Assembly (NCBI RefSeq): GCF_035982055.1
Contig: NZ_CP108427.1
Location: 496,001 to 560,000, forward strand
Reading direction: 5' to 3'
Source of the DNA: Streptomyces sp. NBC_01288
GTDB lineage: Bacteria; Actinomycetota; Actinomycetes; Streptomycetales; Streptomycetaceae
Length of the DNA: 64,000 nt
In this document: piece after piece, positions 10,330 to 21,501 of the stretch
How the letters are laid out: each line of letters opens with the position of its first letter
Numbering within the stretch: position 1 is the first letter of the stretch
Program-made: the position numbers and the translations under genes
Notes under the pieces: model-generated
The model's database searches: none
What the model saw: only the letters and a program-made list of their open reading frames with translations
What the model was told of the DNA's origin: nothing

Positions 10330-10782
10330 TCAGGCCTCCAGACCGGCGGCGACCGTCGCCCCCAGCTCCCAGCACGCCTCGACACCGGCCCTGTCCGGCT
10401 CGCCGGTCAGCGTCACCGGGTCGGCGACGCGGCGCCACCCCAGCCCGGTCGTGATCGACTCGATGCCGCGCACGGCTCCGCTCACGTCGTTCCCGCCGTG
10501 CACGTAGTAGCCGAAGGGCCGGCCCCGGGTCTCGTCCAGGCACGGGTAGTAGATCTGGTCGAAGAAGTGCTTGAGCGCGCCGGACATGTAACCGAGGTTC
10601 GCGGGCGTGCCCAGCAGAACGCCGTCGGCGGCCAGCACGTCCGACACGGTCGCCGACAGCGCGGCACGCCGTACGACCCGCACGTCCTCGATCTCCGGTG
10701 TCGTGGCTCCGGAGACGACGGCCTCGAACATCGCCTGGCAGTTGGGCGAGGGGGTGTGATGCACGATCAGCAAGGTGGGCAC
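10330..10782 (-). CDS. Flavodoxin/NAD(P)H:quinone reductase-like protein
   Basis: A 150-residue flavodoxin-fold protein. The N-terminal LLIVHHTPSPN is the FMN phosphate loop region, and GVLLGTPANLGYMSGALKHFFDQIYY is the second FMN loop typical of flavodoxin_2/WrbA-like reductases. The HGGNDVSGAVRGIE segment is the third. It probably binds FMN and transfers electrons from NAD(P)H to quinones or other acceptors. It starts 9 nt after the end of the Ser/Thr kinase gene on the same strand, so the two are probably cotranscribed. Confidence 0.82.
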   Translation of the reverse strand: MPTLLIVHHTPSPNCQAMFEAVVSGATTPEIEDVRVVRRAALSATVSDVLAADGVLLGTPANLGYMSGALKHFFDQIYYPCLDETRGRPFGYYVHGGNDVSGAVRGIESITTGLGWRRVADPVTLTGEPDRAGVEACWELGATVAAGLEA

Positions 10783-10791
10783 GCGCCGAAC

Positions 10792-12396
10792 CTACCCGTC
10801 GGACCGCATCACCCTGGTCACGGTGCCCTTGGCGTTGGCCTCCATGTAGCCGCCGTCGCCGTAGTCGTCGCTCAGGTAGATCGCCATGCCCTTCAACGTG
10901 CCGTCGTAGGTGTTCGGCACCCGCAGCAGCAGGTACTGGCTCGTCGGCTTCGCGACCTTCAGCTCCTTCTTCGCGGTCTTCAACAACGCGGGAACCGCGT
11001 CCCAGTTGAAGTCGTCGAGATTCACCGGCTGGTCGCCTTCCGTCACCAGGGCCTTGTTGCCGTCCGGGTCGAACCCGGTGCCGGAGCGGTAGGTATAGCT
11101 CTGGTACTTGGTCTGGCTGCCTTTCACCATCACGTCCGCGATGACGTATCCCGGGTACACGGAGAAGTCGGCGAAACGATCACTGCCCGTCTTCTCCTTG
11201 AAGGCCTTGATCGCGGTGCGAATGCCGGACGGGGTGAGCATGTCCTGGGTCTTCACGGCGGCGCTGCTCTGACTCGCCGAGACCGTAGGCGTGGTCTGCT
11301 GCTGCGTCTGACCGGTGGCTCCTGTGGACGCCGACGTGTCCTTCTTGTCGTTCCCGTCCGGCAGCACCTTCCACGCGAGCGTGCCGATGAGCAGTACGCC
11401 TACGACGCTGGAGGCGACCGCGACGCCCCGGTTCCGTTTCGCCGGGCGTCGCCGACTGCCCGACGCCGTCGCCTGCATGCCGTCGGTGGGCGGCAGTGAG
11501 GGAGGAATCGGCGGGGCGAGCCGGTACGAGGTGGTCTCCGGGCGCCGGTCCTCGGGCTGTGCCGCGGCGGCGGCCAGCATCCGGCCGACCGTCCCGGCGT
11601 CCGGCCGCGCCTCGGGATCGCGGACCAGGACGCAGGACAGCACCGGCGTCAGCGATCCGGCCCGTACCGGTGGCGGCACGTCCTCCTGGAGTACGGCGGC
11701 CAGGGTCGCCAGGGTGGTACCGCGCTGGAGCGGGTGATAGCCCTCGACGGCGACGTAGAGCATCATCGCGAGCGACCACAGGTCGGCGGCGGGTCCGCCG
11801 CTGTGGCCGGAGACCCGTTCCGGGGCCATGTAGTCGGGGGTGCCGATGATCGAGCCGGTGGCGGTGAGGGCGGTGGCGTCGCGGATGGCGGCGATGCCGA
11901 AGTCGGTGAGGACGGGGCGGCCGTCGGTGCGCAGCAGGACGTTGGCGGGTTTCACGTCGCGGTGCTGGACGCCCGCCGCGTGTGCCGCGTTGAGGGCGTC
12001 GAGCACTCCGCTGCCGAGCTGGGCGGCCTCGGCGGGGGCCATGGGTCCGCGGGCCAACCGGTCGGCGAGCGAGCCGCCTTGGACGAGTTCCATGACGAGC
12101 CAGGGGTAGGTGCCCACGCCCTCGTCGACGATGTGGTGGATCGTCACCACGTTCGGGTGCTCGACCCGGGCCAGGGCGCGTGCCTCGCGCAGGACCCGCT
12201 GGCGCAGCATCTCCGCCGCGGCGGGGTCGTACTCGGCGAGGTCGATGTCCGGCGGCCGGACCTCCTTGACCGCGACATAGCGGTGCAGCAGCAGATCCTG
12301 GGCACGCCACACCGTGCCCATGCCACCGCCGCCGAGCCGGGACTCCAGCTCGAAGCGGCCGTCCACGACCCGTCTGTCGGGCTCCCCCTCGTTCAT
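10792..12396 (-). CDS. Membrane Ser/Thr protein kinase (Hanks type, PknB-like)
   Basis: A 534-residue eukaryotic-like kinase. The kinase domain spans about 10-270: glycine loop LGGGGMGTVWRAQD, lysine in VAVKEV, catalytic HRDVKPANVLL, DFGIAA and the APE-like APERVSG. A basic stretch (RRRPAKRNRG) precedes one transmembrane helix (about 330-350), followed by a Thr/Ser/Gln-rich linker and an extracellular domain with no PASTA repeats. The outside domain (SGIRTAIKAF, YVIADVMVKGSQTKY) resembles none I can name. The kinase gene is upstream of the flavodoxin gene and is followed at its 5' side by a hairpin that ends katG. Confidence 0.95.
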   Translation of the reverse strand: MNEGEPDRRVVDGRFELESRLGGGGMGTVWRAQDLLLHRYVAVKEVRPPDIDLAEYDPAAAEMLRQRVLREARALARVEHPNVVTIHHIVDEGVGTYPWLVMELVQGGSLADRLARGPMAPAEAAQLGSGVLDALNAAHAAGVQHRDVKPANVLLRTDGRPVLTDFGIAAIRDATALTATGSIIGTPDYMAPERVSGHSGGPAADLWSLAMMLYVAVEGYHPLQRGTTLATLAAVLQEDVPPPVRAGSLTPVLSCVLVRDPEARPDAGTVGRMLAAAAAQPEDRRPETTSYRLAPPIPPSLPPTDGMQATASGSRRRPAKRNRGVAVASSVVGVLLIGTLAWKVLPDGNDKKDTSASTGATGQTQQQTTPTVSASQSSAAVKTQDMLTPSGIRTAIKAFKEKTGSDRFADFSVYPGYVIADVMVKGSQTKYQSYTYRSGTGFDPDGNKALVTEGDQPVNLDDFNWDAVPALLKTAKKELKVAKPTSQYLLLRVPNTYDGTLKGMAIYLSDDYGDGGYMEANAKGTVTRVMRSDG

Positions 12397-12456
12397 GCGG
12401 AGGAGCTTATGTGACGAACGTGCACGCCTGTGCCGCGAGTTCAGAAGGTGAGAAAC

Positions 12457-12488
12457 GTCCGGGCCGACCCGTAAGGGCCGACCCGGAC
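12457..12488 (-). terminator. Hairpin downstream of katG
   Basis: GTCCGGGCCGACCC (12457-12470) and GGGCCGACCCGGAC (12475-12488) pair over 14 positions with two mismatches around a GTAA loop, 46 nt past the katG stop. Confidence 0.65.
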
Positions 12489-12533
12489 GTCAGTGGTGCG
12501 GTGCCGTGGAACTACTCGGTCTCAGACTCGCTC

Positions 12534-15219
<2,686 letters not shown>

Positions 15220-15269
15220 GCCGCTCAACCTACAGCCATAAACACGAGTGATTCAAGAAAACAAACGGT
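15220..15269 (-). promoter_or_regulatory. AT-rich furA-katG promoter region
   Basis: This short stretch is far more AT-rich than its surroundings. It holds two direct copies of a TTGAA core (TTGAACC and TTGAATC on the minus strand) 18 nt apart. A TTGTTT / TATGGC pair with an 18-nt spacer could be the -35 and -10. A Fur-type operator would be expected here. Confidence 0.45.
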
Positions 15270-16787
15270 TCAAGTTAGATGGCGTACCGGGGTGGGCGAT
15301 GTGGAGCGGTCCCAGGTGGTGGCGGTGACCCCGCGTTCGCGCAGTACGCCCTTGCGAACCTTGCCGGTCTCGGTGAGCGGGAGCTCACGGACGGTGTCGA
15401 TATAGCGGGGCACCGCGAAAGGAGGCAGCTCACCCGCGCAGTGCCGTACGAGGTCCAGCGGGTCCAGCACCTGACCCGCCCCGGGGACCACCGCGACCAT
15501 GACCTCGTCCTCCGCCAGCTCCGAGGGCACCGGGAAGGCCGCAGCGTCGGCGACCGCCGGATGCGAGCGGACGACGGACTCCACCTCCTGCGAGGACACG
15601 TTCTCGCCCCGCCGCCGGATGACGTCCTTGATCCGGTCGACGAACCGGAACCACCCGTCGGCGTCACGGACCACCCGGTCACCGGTACGCCGCCAGGCAG
15701 TGGGACCAGGCTCGGGCTCCCCCAAGTACCCGGTGCAGAAGGCGAATTCGTGCACGCTACGGACCACCAGCTCACCGGCGACGCCGTCCGCCACGGGATC
15801 GAGGAGGTCGTCGACCACGCGCGCGGAGAACCCGTCGCGCACGGTACCGAGGTACCCGGGCCGCTGCTCCTCGGGCGTGGCCCCGATGACGAGGTTCGTC
15901 TCCGTCGACCCGAACCCGTCGACCAGCGCGACACCGAACCGCTCGCGGAACGGCTCCCACGCCGACCCGGGAGTGGCCGGAGAGAGCCCGCGCCAGGCCC
16001 GATGCGCACAGTCGGCGGCGCTCGGCGGCTGGGCCAGCAGCATCGGCACCATCGCGCCCAACAGATAGACGCCGGTCGCCCCGGCCTCCGCCACCCGCTC
16101 CCAGTACCGCGTCGCGGAGAACCGCTCGCCGATCACACAGCTCGCGCCCACGGCCATGGCGTGCGCGAGGGTGTTCAGCGCGTTGGTGTGGAAGAGCGGC
16201 AGGCACGTGTACAGCACGTCGTCTGCGGTGAACCGGAGCGAGTCGGAGACGTTACGACCCCACCACACGGTCTGCGCGTGCGGGCAGCGCACACCGCGCG
16301 CGGCTCCCGTGGTCCCCGAGGTGAACAGTACGAACGCGGTGTCGTCCGGGCGCACTTGGGCCGGCGGCAGGGCGGGGGCCATGCCCGGCGCCGGTATGCC
16401 GTCCCCGCCCACGACCCACAACTCCCCCTGAAACCCGGCCGCTACGACTCGCCCCGCCAACCCCTCCTCCACCAGCAGGAATTGGGGTTCCGCCGCCCGC
16501 AACACCTCCCGGAGCCCACCGCCCCGCAGACCGGTGTTGAGCGGGATCAGCACCGCGCCCAGCCAGGCGCAGCCGAGGATGAGGTCGACGACCTCGATGC
16601 GGTTCTCGGCCATGACTGCGACGCGGTCCCCCTGCCGACAACCACGCTCGGCGAGCGCTCCGGCCATCGTGGCGGCGGCCGTTCGGGTCTCCGCGTACGT
16701 CCGTGTCACCTCCCCCACCCGTAGGAAGGGCCGCTCCCCGAACTCCCCGGCCGCCGCGTCGAGGAGGCCGGGGATGGTGTCGGTCAC
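15270..16787 (-). CDS. Class I adenylate-forming acyl-CoA ligase (CaiC-like)
   Basis: A 505-residue AMP-binding enzyme that would activate a carboxylic acid to its CoA ester through an acyl-adenylate. Core motifs in order: VLFTSGTTGAARGV (phosphate loop), YTCLPLFHTNALN, VDGFGSTETN, GWFRFVDRIKDVIRRRGENVS (hinge) and the C-terminal lysine in PLTETGKVRKG. It is most like crotonobetaine/carnitine-CoA ligase and long-chain acyl-CoA synthetase members. Its ATG overlaps the CoA transferase stop (ATGA). It is the last gene of a hydrolase - CoA transferase - ligase operon preceded by the shared palindrome at 20056. Confidence 0.9.
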   Translation of the reverse strand: MTDTIPGLLDAAAGEFGERPFLRVGEVTRTYAETRTAAATMAGALAERGCRQGDRVAVMAENRIEVVDLILGCAWLGAVLIPLNTGLRGGGLREVLRAAEPQFLLVEEGLAGRVVAAGFQGELWVVGGDGIPAPGMAPALPPAQVRPDDTAFVLFTSGTTGAARGVRCPHAQTVWWGRNVSDSLRFTADDVLYTCLPLFHTNALNTLAHAMAVGASCVIGERFSATRYWERVAEAGATGVYLLGAMVPMLLAQPPSAADCAHRAWRGLSPATPGSAWEPFRERFGVALVDGFGSTETNLVIGATPEEQRPGYLGTVRDGFSARVVDDLLDPVADGVAGELVVRSVHEFAFCTGYLGEPEPGPTAWRRTGDRVVRDADGWFRFVDRIKDVIRRRGENVSSQEVESVVRSHPAVADAAAFPVPSELAEDEVMVAVVPGAGQVLDPLDLVRHCAGELPPFAVPRYIDTVRELPLTETGKVRKGVLRERGVTATTWDRSTSPTPVRHLT

Positions 16788-19129
16788 CGCAGGACTCCGG
16801 CCTCCCGGAGCCGCTGGACGCGCTCCGTCGAGAACCCCGCCACCTCGCTCAGTACGGCGTCGGTGTCGGCGCCGAGTACGGGCGCGGCCTCGCGGATCCC
16901 GCCGGGTGTGCGGGTCATGCGGATCGGCACGCCCTCGTGGAGGAAGGCGCCGGCGACCGGGTGTTCCTTGCGCACATAGAAACCCCGGGCCCTCAACTGC
17001 GGGTCGTGCTCGACGAGTTCACGGCCGTCCTGTACGGCTCCGGCCGGGATGCCGCGTGCTTGGAGCGCCTCGGCGGCGACATCGGCGGGGAGCGTGCGGG
17101 TCCACTCCCCCAGCACGGAGTCGACGAGGGCCGTCGAGCGACGGCGCGCCTCCGCCGTCAACGTCCGTTCATCGGTGGCGAGTTCGCGGTGACCGATCAC
17201 CTCGCACAGCGCGGCCCATTCGGTGTCGTCGCGCACGCTGACCGCCAGCCAGCGGTCGGCGCCGAGGCAGCGGTAGACGCCCTGGGGGCTCCAGCTCGGG
17301 TGGGTGTTGCCGCTCGGTGTCACCGCCGGGCCGCCGAGGAGGCTGGTACCCATGTGGGCTGCTATCGCCTCCAGTTGGGAGAGGTCGATGTGCTGTCCGC
17401 GTCCGGTGACGGCGCGGTGCTCCAGGGCGGCGACCGTGGCGAGGGCGGCCTGGAGTCCCGCGACGATGTCGCCGTGGCCGTAGATCACGCCGACCACGTC
17501 GTCCGGGCCCCAGCCGGTCAGTCCGGTCAGGCCCGCACTCGCCGAGACCGTGTCGGCGTACGACACCCAGCCGTTGCGCGGTCCGGTGTGCCCCATGCCC
17601 GACATGCTGACGTAGACGAGGCCCGGGTTGATCCGGGCCAACTCCTCGTAGCCCAGGCCGAGTTTGCGCATGACCGTGGAGCTGAAGTTCTCCACGAGGA
17701 CGTCGGAGTGGGCGATGAGGTCGCGGAGGACCGCGACGCCTTCCTCGGTGCGGGTGTCGAGGGCGATGCTGCGTTTGTTGCGGTTGACCTCGTTGAAGTA
17801 GCCGTTGGTGTTCGGGTCCGTGTGGGGGCCGCGGGAGAGGTGCATGAAGGGGGCGAAGCGGGTGGGGTCGGGGCGGCGCGCGGACTCGACCTTGATGACG
17901 TCGGCGCCGTGGTCGGCCAGGACCTTGGTGGCGTACGGGCCGGCGAGGACCCAGGTCAGGTCCAGGACGCGGATGCCGTGGAGGGCGGGATGCGCGGGTT
18001 GTGCGGGGGCCTGCTCGGCCGGGATCGCGCGCGTGCGGCGGGGTCCCGCGTCTTCGGTGTCTCCCGCGTCGACGAGGCCCTGGTCCGCGCCCACGCCCCG
18101 GACGTCCAACTCCCGTACCCGGTGGCCTTCCGGGAACGCGAAGGGAAAGCCCAGGTCGGTCCGCTCTCCCTCCGGTGTCCGTACCCGCGTGAAGAAGTCA
18201 CGGGCGGCGAGCTGCGGGTTGTCGGGGAGTTCGTGGGGCAGGTCGACGGCGGCCCAGGGGAGCTTCCTGGCCTGGGCCCGTTCCGCGAACTCGGCCTTGG
18301 GCCACATGCCCACGAAGTCCTGGACGACCTTGAACACATGCTCCTGGTGCGTCTTGCGTTCGACCGGGTCCTGCCAGCGCGGTTCCGTGAGGTCGGCCGC
18401 CGCGTTCTCCTCGCGCAGCCAGTCGAGCAGCGCGTCCCACATGCGCGGGCTGCCGCCGAGCCCACCGCCCACGTAGCCGTCGGCGGACCTGAACAGGCCG
18501 TGCGGGACGAGGGGATGGACGCTGCCGGGGCGCGGCGGAACCCGGTCCTCGTGCAGATAGGCGAGGGTGCCGGCCTCCAGGGCTGCCGCGACGCACGCCT
18601 GCGCGGAGACGTCGACGAGTTGCCCCGGGCCGCTGCGCCGGGCGCGGAGGCCGAGCAGGGCGGCGATCGCCGCGTTGACGCCGGCGAGTTGCTCGGCCTG
18701 CTGCTCCGGCAGCCGTAGCGGCAGGCCGTCGGGGTCGCCGACCTGGGCGAGCATCCCGCCGAGCGCGGCCACGACGAGGTCGGTTCCCTGCCAGTCGGTG
18801 CGGGGGCCGAGCAGACCGAAGGGGGTGACCCGGACGTGCACGAGGTCGTCGAGCCCGTCCACGAGCGCCTCGGCGCCGCTCGGGCTCCCGTCGAGCAGTA
18901 CGTCGGCGGTGGTCAGCAGCGTGCGCAGCTCTTCGGGCGATGCGGGGACGACCGACCGCTTCCCCGCGTGCCAGTGGACGAACGCGTCGCCGTCGAGTTC
19001 GCGTCGGGTCGCGTCGCCTTCCGGCGGTTCGACGAGCACGACCTCGTACCCGAGGCCGACCAGCAGGCGGCCGGCGAACCGGGTGAAGGGGCTGGACAGT
19101 TCGACGACCCTCACGGCGGACCCGCTCAT
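16784..19129 (-). CDS. Tandem-domain class III CoA transferase (CaiB/BaiF family)
   Basis: A 781-residue protein with two CaiB/BaiF domains in one chain. The first (about 1-370) begins VRVVELSSPFTRFAGRLLVG. The second (about 390-781) begins GIRVLDLTWVLAGPYATKVLADHGADVIKVE and carries DLTWVLAGP, NRNKRSIALD and VLVENFSSTVMRKLGL. Family III enzymes move CoA between carboxylic acids through an Asp thioester and normally work as interlocked dimers; here the two halves are fused. The first half is more divergent and may be only structural. GGGGAGGAG precedes ATG 19129. Confidence 0.92.
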   Translation of the reverse strand: MSGSAVRVVELSSPFTRFAGRLLVGLGYEVVLVEPPEGDATRRELDGDAFVHWHAGKRSVVPASPEELRTLLTTADVLLDGSPSGAEALVDGLDDLVHVRVTPFGLLGPRTDWQGTDLVVAALGGMLAQVGDPDGLPLRLPEQQAEQLAGVNAAIAALLGLRARRSGPGQLVDVSAQACVAAALEAGTLAYLHEDRVPPRPGSVHPLVPHGLFRSADGYVGGGLGGSPRMWDALLDWLREENAAADLTEPRWQDPVERKTHQEHVFKVVQDFVGMWPKAEFAERAQARKLPWAAVDLPHELPDNPQLAARDFFTRVRTPEGERTDLGFPFAFPEGHRVRELDVRGVGADQGLVDAGDTEDAGPRRTRAIPAEQAPAQPAHPALHGIRVLDLTWVLAGPYATKVLADHGADVIKVESARRPDPTRFAPFMHLSRGPHTDPNTNGYFNEVNRNKRSIALDTRTEEGVAVLRDLIAHSDVLVENFSSTVMRKLGLGYEELARINPGLVYVSMSGMGHTGPRNGWVSYADTVSASAGLTGLTGWGPDDVVGVIYGHGDIVAGLQAALATVAALEHRAVTGRGQHIDLSQLEAIAAHMGTSLLGGPAVTPSGNTHPSWSPQGVYRCLGADRWLAVSVRDDTEWAALCEVIGHRELATDERTLTAEARRRSTALVDSVLGEWTRTLPADVAAEALQARGIPAGAVQDGRELVEHDPQLRARGFYVRKEHPVAGAFLHEGVPIRMTRTPGGIREAAPVLGADTDAVLSEVAGFSTERVQRLREAGVLR

Positions 19130-19146
19130 GTCTCCTCCCCGGAGAG

Positions 19147-20013
19147 TCAGTTGTGCTGCTGGTTCAGGAAGCCGGTGACGACGCTGTGGTAGTCGTACGG
19201 CCGTTCCTCCTGCGGATGGTGGGAGGCCTCGCTCATCACGTGCAGGTCCCCCTTGGGGATCATGCGGGCCAGCATCAGCGGGTAGTCCGGGGTCAGGAAC
19301 GCGTCCTGCATGCCCCACAGGAACAGCGTCGGCGCGGCGATCCGGCCGAGTTCGGCGGTGAGGTCCTGCCAGTCGCCGCGCGGGTTGTCGGAGGCGCCGG
19401 CGAGCGCGGTCTCCTCGGTGTCGAGGCTCTGCTCGTAGCGCAGGGTCACGGTGCCGTCGGGGATGGCGAGCGGGTCGAACCACTCCAGGCGGGCGATGAG
19501 TTCGCGCATCTTCTGCCACGAGGGGCCGGTGCCGCCGTAGTAGACGTCGCGGGCGTTGCGGCCACGCCGGCCGCCTTCCGGCAGGGGCGCGAGCGGGCCG
19601 TAGAAGACGGGCATGCTGCCGGTGATGACCAACGACCGTACGCGCTCGGGGTACTTGGCGGCGAGGTTGAGGGCGATGGTGCCGCCCCAGGAGTTGCAGA
19701 CGAAGTCGGCGCGGTCGATGCCGAGTTCATCGAGGAGGGCGACGGTCTTGGCCGCGTGGTAGTCCCACATGGGGCCCTCGATGACGGGCTTGGCGGACTT
19801 GCCGTACTGGAGGATGTCGACGAGCAGGCAGCGGCGATCCGTCGCGAACAGCCGTGCCACCTGGCCGAAGTCCGACCAGCCGGTGCATCCGGGGCCGCCG
19901 CCGTGCAGGAAGACCGTGGGGCTGCCCTCCCCCAGCTCGACGTAGTGGTACTTGACGCCGTCCGCTTCCGCGTAGGTGCCCTCCGGGGGCGCCTGGATGT
20001 CCATGAGGTCCAT
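19147..20013 (-). CDS. Alpha/beta hydrolase, ring-fission-product hydrolase type
   Basis: A 288-residue hydrolase that resembles C-C bond hydrolases such as BphD, HsaD and MhpC. It has the oxyanion motif FLHGGGPGCTGWSDF, an unusual nucleophile elbow CNSWGG (Ser108, where the first small residue is Cys) and a catalytic His in SEASHHPQEERP. The acid Asp is probably in GMQDAFLTPDY. It opens a three-gene operon with the CoA transferase and ligase. The start codon lies 42 nt from the 17-bp palindrome at 20056, and no clear Shine-Dalgarno site precedes it. With a weak -10 (CACCAT) 6 nt upstream, the message may be leaderless. Confidence 0.87.
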   Translation of the reverse strand: MDLMDIQAPPEGTYAEADGVKYHYVELGEGSPTVFLHGGGPGCTGWSDFGQVARLFATDRRCLLVDILQYGKSAKPVIEGPMWDYHAAKTVALLDELGIDRADFVCNSWGGTIALNLAAKYPERVRSLVITGSMPVFYGPLAPLPEGGRRGRNARDVYYGGTGPSWQKMRELIARLEWFDPLAIPDGTVTLRYEQSLDTEETALAGASDNPRGDWQDLTAELGRIAAPTLFLWGMQDAFLTPDYPLMLARMIPKGDLHVMSEASHHPQEERPYDYHSVVTGFLNQQHN

Positions 20014-20055
20014 GTGCTGATGGTGGGGCGGCGGCGGACCCCGCCCAAGTGGAAC

Positions 20056-20072
20056 GGTCCACTGAGCGGGCC
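20056..20072. promoter_or_regulatory. 17-bp palindromic operator, site A (divergent promoter)
   Basis: GGTCCACTGAGCGGGCC, inside a longer repeat flanked by GGAAC and GGTTCC. It sits between the hydrolase operon (start 20013, minus) and the FAS1-like dehydratase gene (start 20142, plus). A -10-like TAGCGT on the plus strand (20103-20108) and CACCAT on the minus strand (20025-20020) each lie exactly 30 nt from an edge of the palindrome. The same arrangement is seen at four to five other promoters here. The site would cover about -43 to -60, which suits an activator. Confidence 0.75.
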
Positions 20073-20141
20073 GGTTCCGTGGCGGTCGGGCGGGGTGGTC
20101 CTTAGCGTCCGGAGAGTCCGGGCCCAGAGGGGAGTCAACTC

Positions 20142-20627
20142 GTGATCAGGAACGCCGTGTTGGAGCTGGCCGAGGAGCGGGCCCTCGCCTTGGTGGGGAG
20201 GTGGGAGCGGCGGTCGTTGGGTGTCGTACGGGCCGAGGACGCGGCGGAGTTCGCGCGGGCGGCCGGGGAGCGCGCACCGTATCTCGTCGATCCCGCCCGC
20301 GCCGACTTCGCCGTCCACCCCATGTACGTGGTGAGCCTGCTGCGCGGGGCGCCCGGCGCCCACGCGGCGGAGTTCCGGCCGGACGGCATGTACCGCGACG
20401 AGGTCCCCGGCACCGACGGGCTCGACGTCCGGCTGATGGCGGGCGGCCAGGACGTGCGATGGGTCGACGCGGTGCGGGCGGGTGACCTGATCGAACTGCG
20501 GCGCGCGCTGACTGCCGTGGAACGCAAAGGAGTTGGCGAGGGATTCCTCCTCTTCACGATGGAGAAGGTGTACGGCGCGGAACGCGGAACTTTGGTCGAG
20601 GTCACGGAGAGGTTCATCGTCCGATGA
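20142..20627 (+). CDS. FAS1-like/MaoC N-terminal dehydratase subunit
   Basis: A 161-residue hot-dog-fold protein of the FAS1-like dehydratase (MaoC_dehydrat_N) type. It has the characteristic VVRAEDAAEFARAAGERAPYLVD helix and the substrate-binding VDAVRAGDLIELRRALTAVERK. This half lacks the catalytic Asp-His of MaoC and normally pairs with a MaoC subunit; the next gene supplies it. GTG 20142 is preceded by GAGGGGAG. Together the pair resembles a split version of fused HTD2 or mesaconyl-C4-CoA hydratases. Confidence 0.83.
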   Translation: MIRNAVLELAEERALALVGRWERRSLGVVRAEDAAEFARAAGERAPYLVDPARADFAVHPMYVVSLLRGAPGAHAAEFRPDGMYRDEVPGTDGLDVRLMAGGQDVRWVDAVRAGDLIELRRALTAVERKGVGEGFLLFTMEKVYGAERGTLVEVTERFIVR

Positions 20628-21040
20628 CGGGCCGCCGGGAACGCCAAGTCGTCGTGGGGCAGGCCGTGTTGCCCGTCGAGCTGACCCCCGACGCGATCAG
20701 GCTGCTGCGGTTCGGCGCCGTGACCCGTAACGCCCATCTCATCCACTACGACACAGAGTTCGCCCGGTCGGAGGGGCTGACGGGGCCGGTCGTCATGGCC
20801 CAGCTGCACGGCTGCCTGTTCCACCGTGCGGCGGCGGAGTTCGCGGGTGCGGGTGGGCAGGTCCGGGAGGTGGGGTGGCGGAATCGGGCGCCGGCCCGCG
20901 TCGGGGATCGGCTGGTGGTGACCGGAACCGTGCGCTCTGTAGACGCGGTTGGCGGTGAGATCACCTTGGATCTGGTCGAGCGCTGTGGTTCCGGTGAGGT
21001 GGTGTGCTGCCGGGGGCGGGCGGTGGTCGTCCTGGGGTGA
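20624..21040 (+). CDS. MaoC-type hydratase subunit
   Basis: A 138-residue hot-dog enzyme with the hydratase 2 motif FGAVTRNAHLIHYDTEFARSEG, which carries the catalytic Asp/Asn and His positions, then GPVVMAQLHGCLF and RNRAPARVGDRLVVTGTV. It likely forms a heterodimer with the preceding FAS1-like subunit to add or remove water from an enoyl-CoA. ATG overlaps the upstream stop (ATGA), so the two are translationally coupled. A paralogous pair lies at 30803-31713. Confidence 0.88.
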   Translation: MTGRRERQVVVGQAVLPVELTPDAIRLLRFGAVTRNAHLIHYDTEFARSEGLTGPVVMAQLHGCLFHRAAAEFAGAGGQVREVGWRNRAPARVGDRLVVTGTVRSVDAVGGEITLDLVERCGSGEVVCCRGRAVVVLG

Positions 21041-21068
21041 GAACCGGGATCGAATGGGCCGCTCGTCG

Positions 21069-21362
21069 TCAGGCCGCTTCGTGTTCCCGCGGTGCCGTCG
21101 CGTCCTTGTCGGACGCGCGGGTGCGGATGCGGCCCAGGAGGGCGGTGCCGGCCACGACCAGGCCGATGGCGACGACCCTGCTCGCCCGGTAGTAGTCGAC
21201 CGCCTGGTTCTCGGTGGTGCCGGGCAGGTGGAGGAACGACCAGAGGGCCGCCGCGATCCCGAGGACGACGAGACCGACCGCTCCGATCGGCCCGAGTCCC
21301 CACCACCAGGGGGCGGCGGGGTGGGACTGGTCGTCGGACCGCTCGTGGTCACGGTCGATCAC
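21069..21362 (-). CDS. Small two-helix membrane protein, DUF202-like topology
   Basis: A 97-residue protein with a tryptophan-rich start (AAPWWWGLGPIGAVGLVVLGI), two hydrophobic helices and a basic, acidic-tailed C-terminus. I do not recognise the family; the layout is like small DUF3099/DUF202-type membrane proteins. GTG 21362 was chosen because AGGAG lies 8 nt upstream; an ATG at 21386 has no ribosome site. It is convergent with the MaoC gene and does not obviously belong to the catabolic cluster. Confidence 0.6.
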   Translation of the reverse strand: MIDRDHERSDDQSHPAAPWWWGLGPIGAVGLVVLGIAAALWSFLHLPGTTENQAVDYYRASRVVAIGLVVAGTALLGRIRTRASDKDATAPREHEAA

Positions 21363-21501
21363 GGTGAACTCTCCTGTCAGCGGCATGAGCCGCGCCTTCG
21401 GTGACTGCTGTGGGGCAGGGGCGAAGAGAGAGACGCCCGATGCCGCGATCTGGTTCACCGAAGGACGCAACACCAGTCACGCCAGGGGGCGTTGAGGACT
21501 T

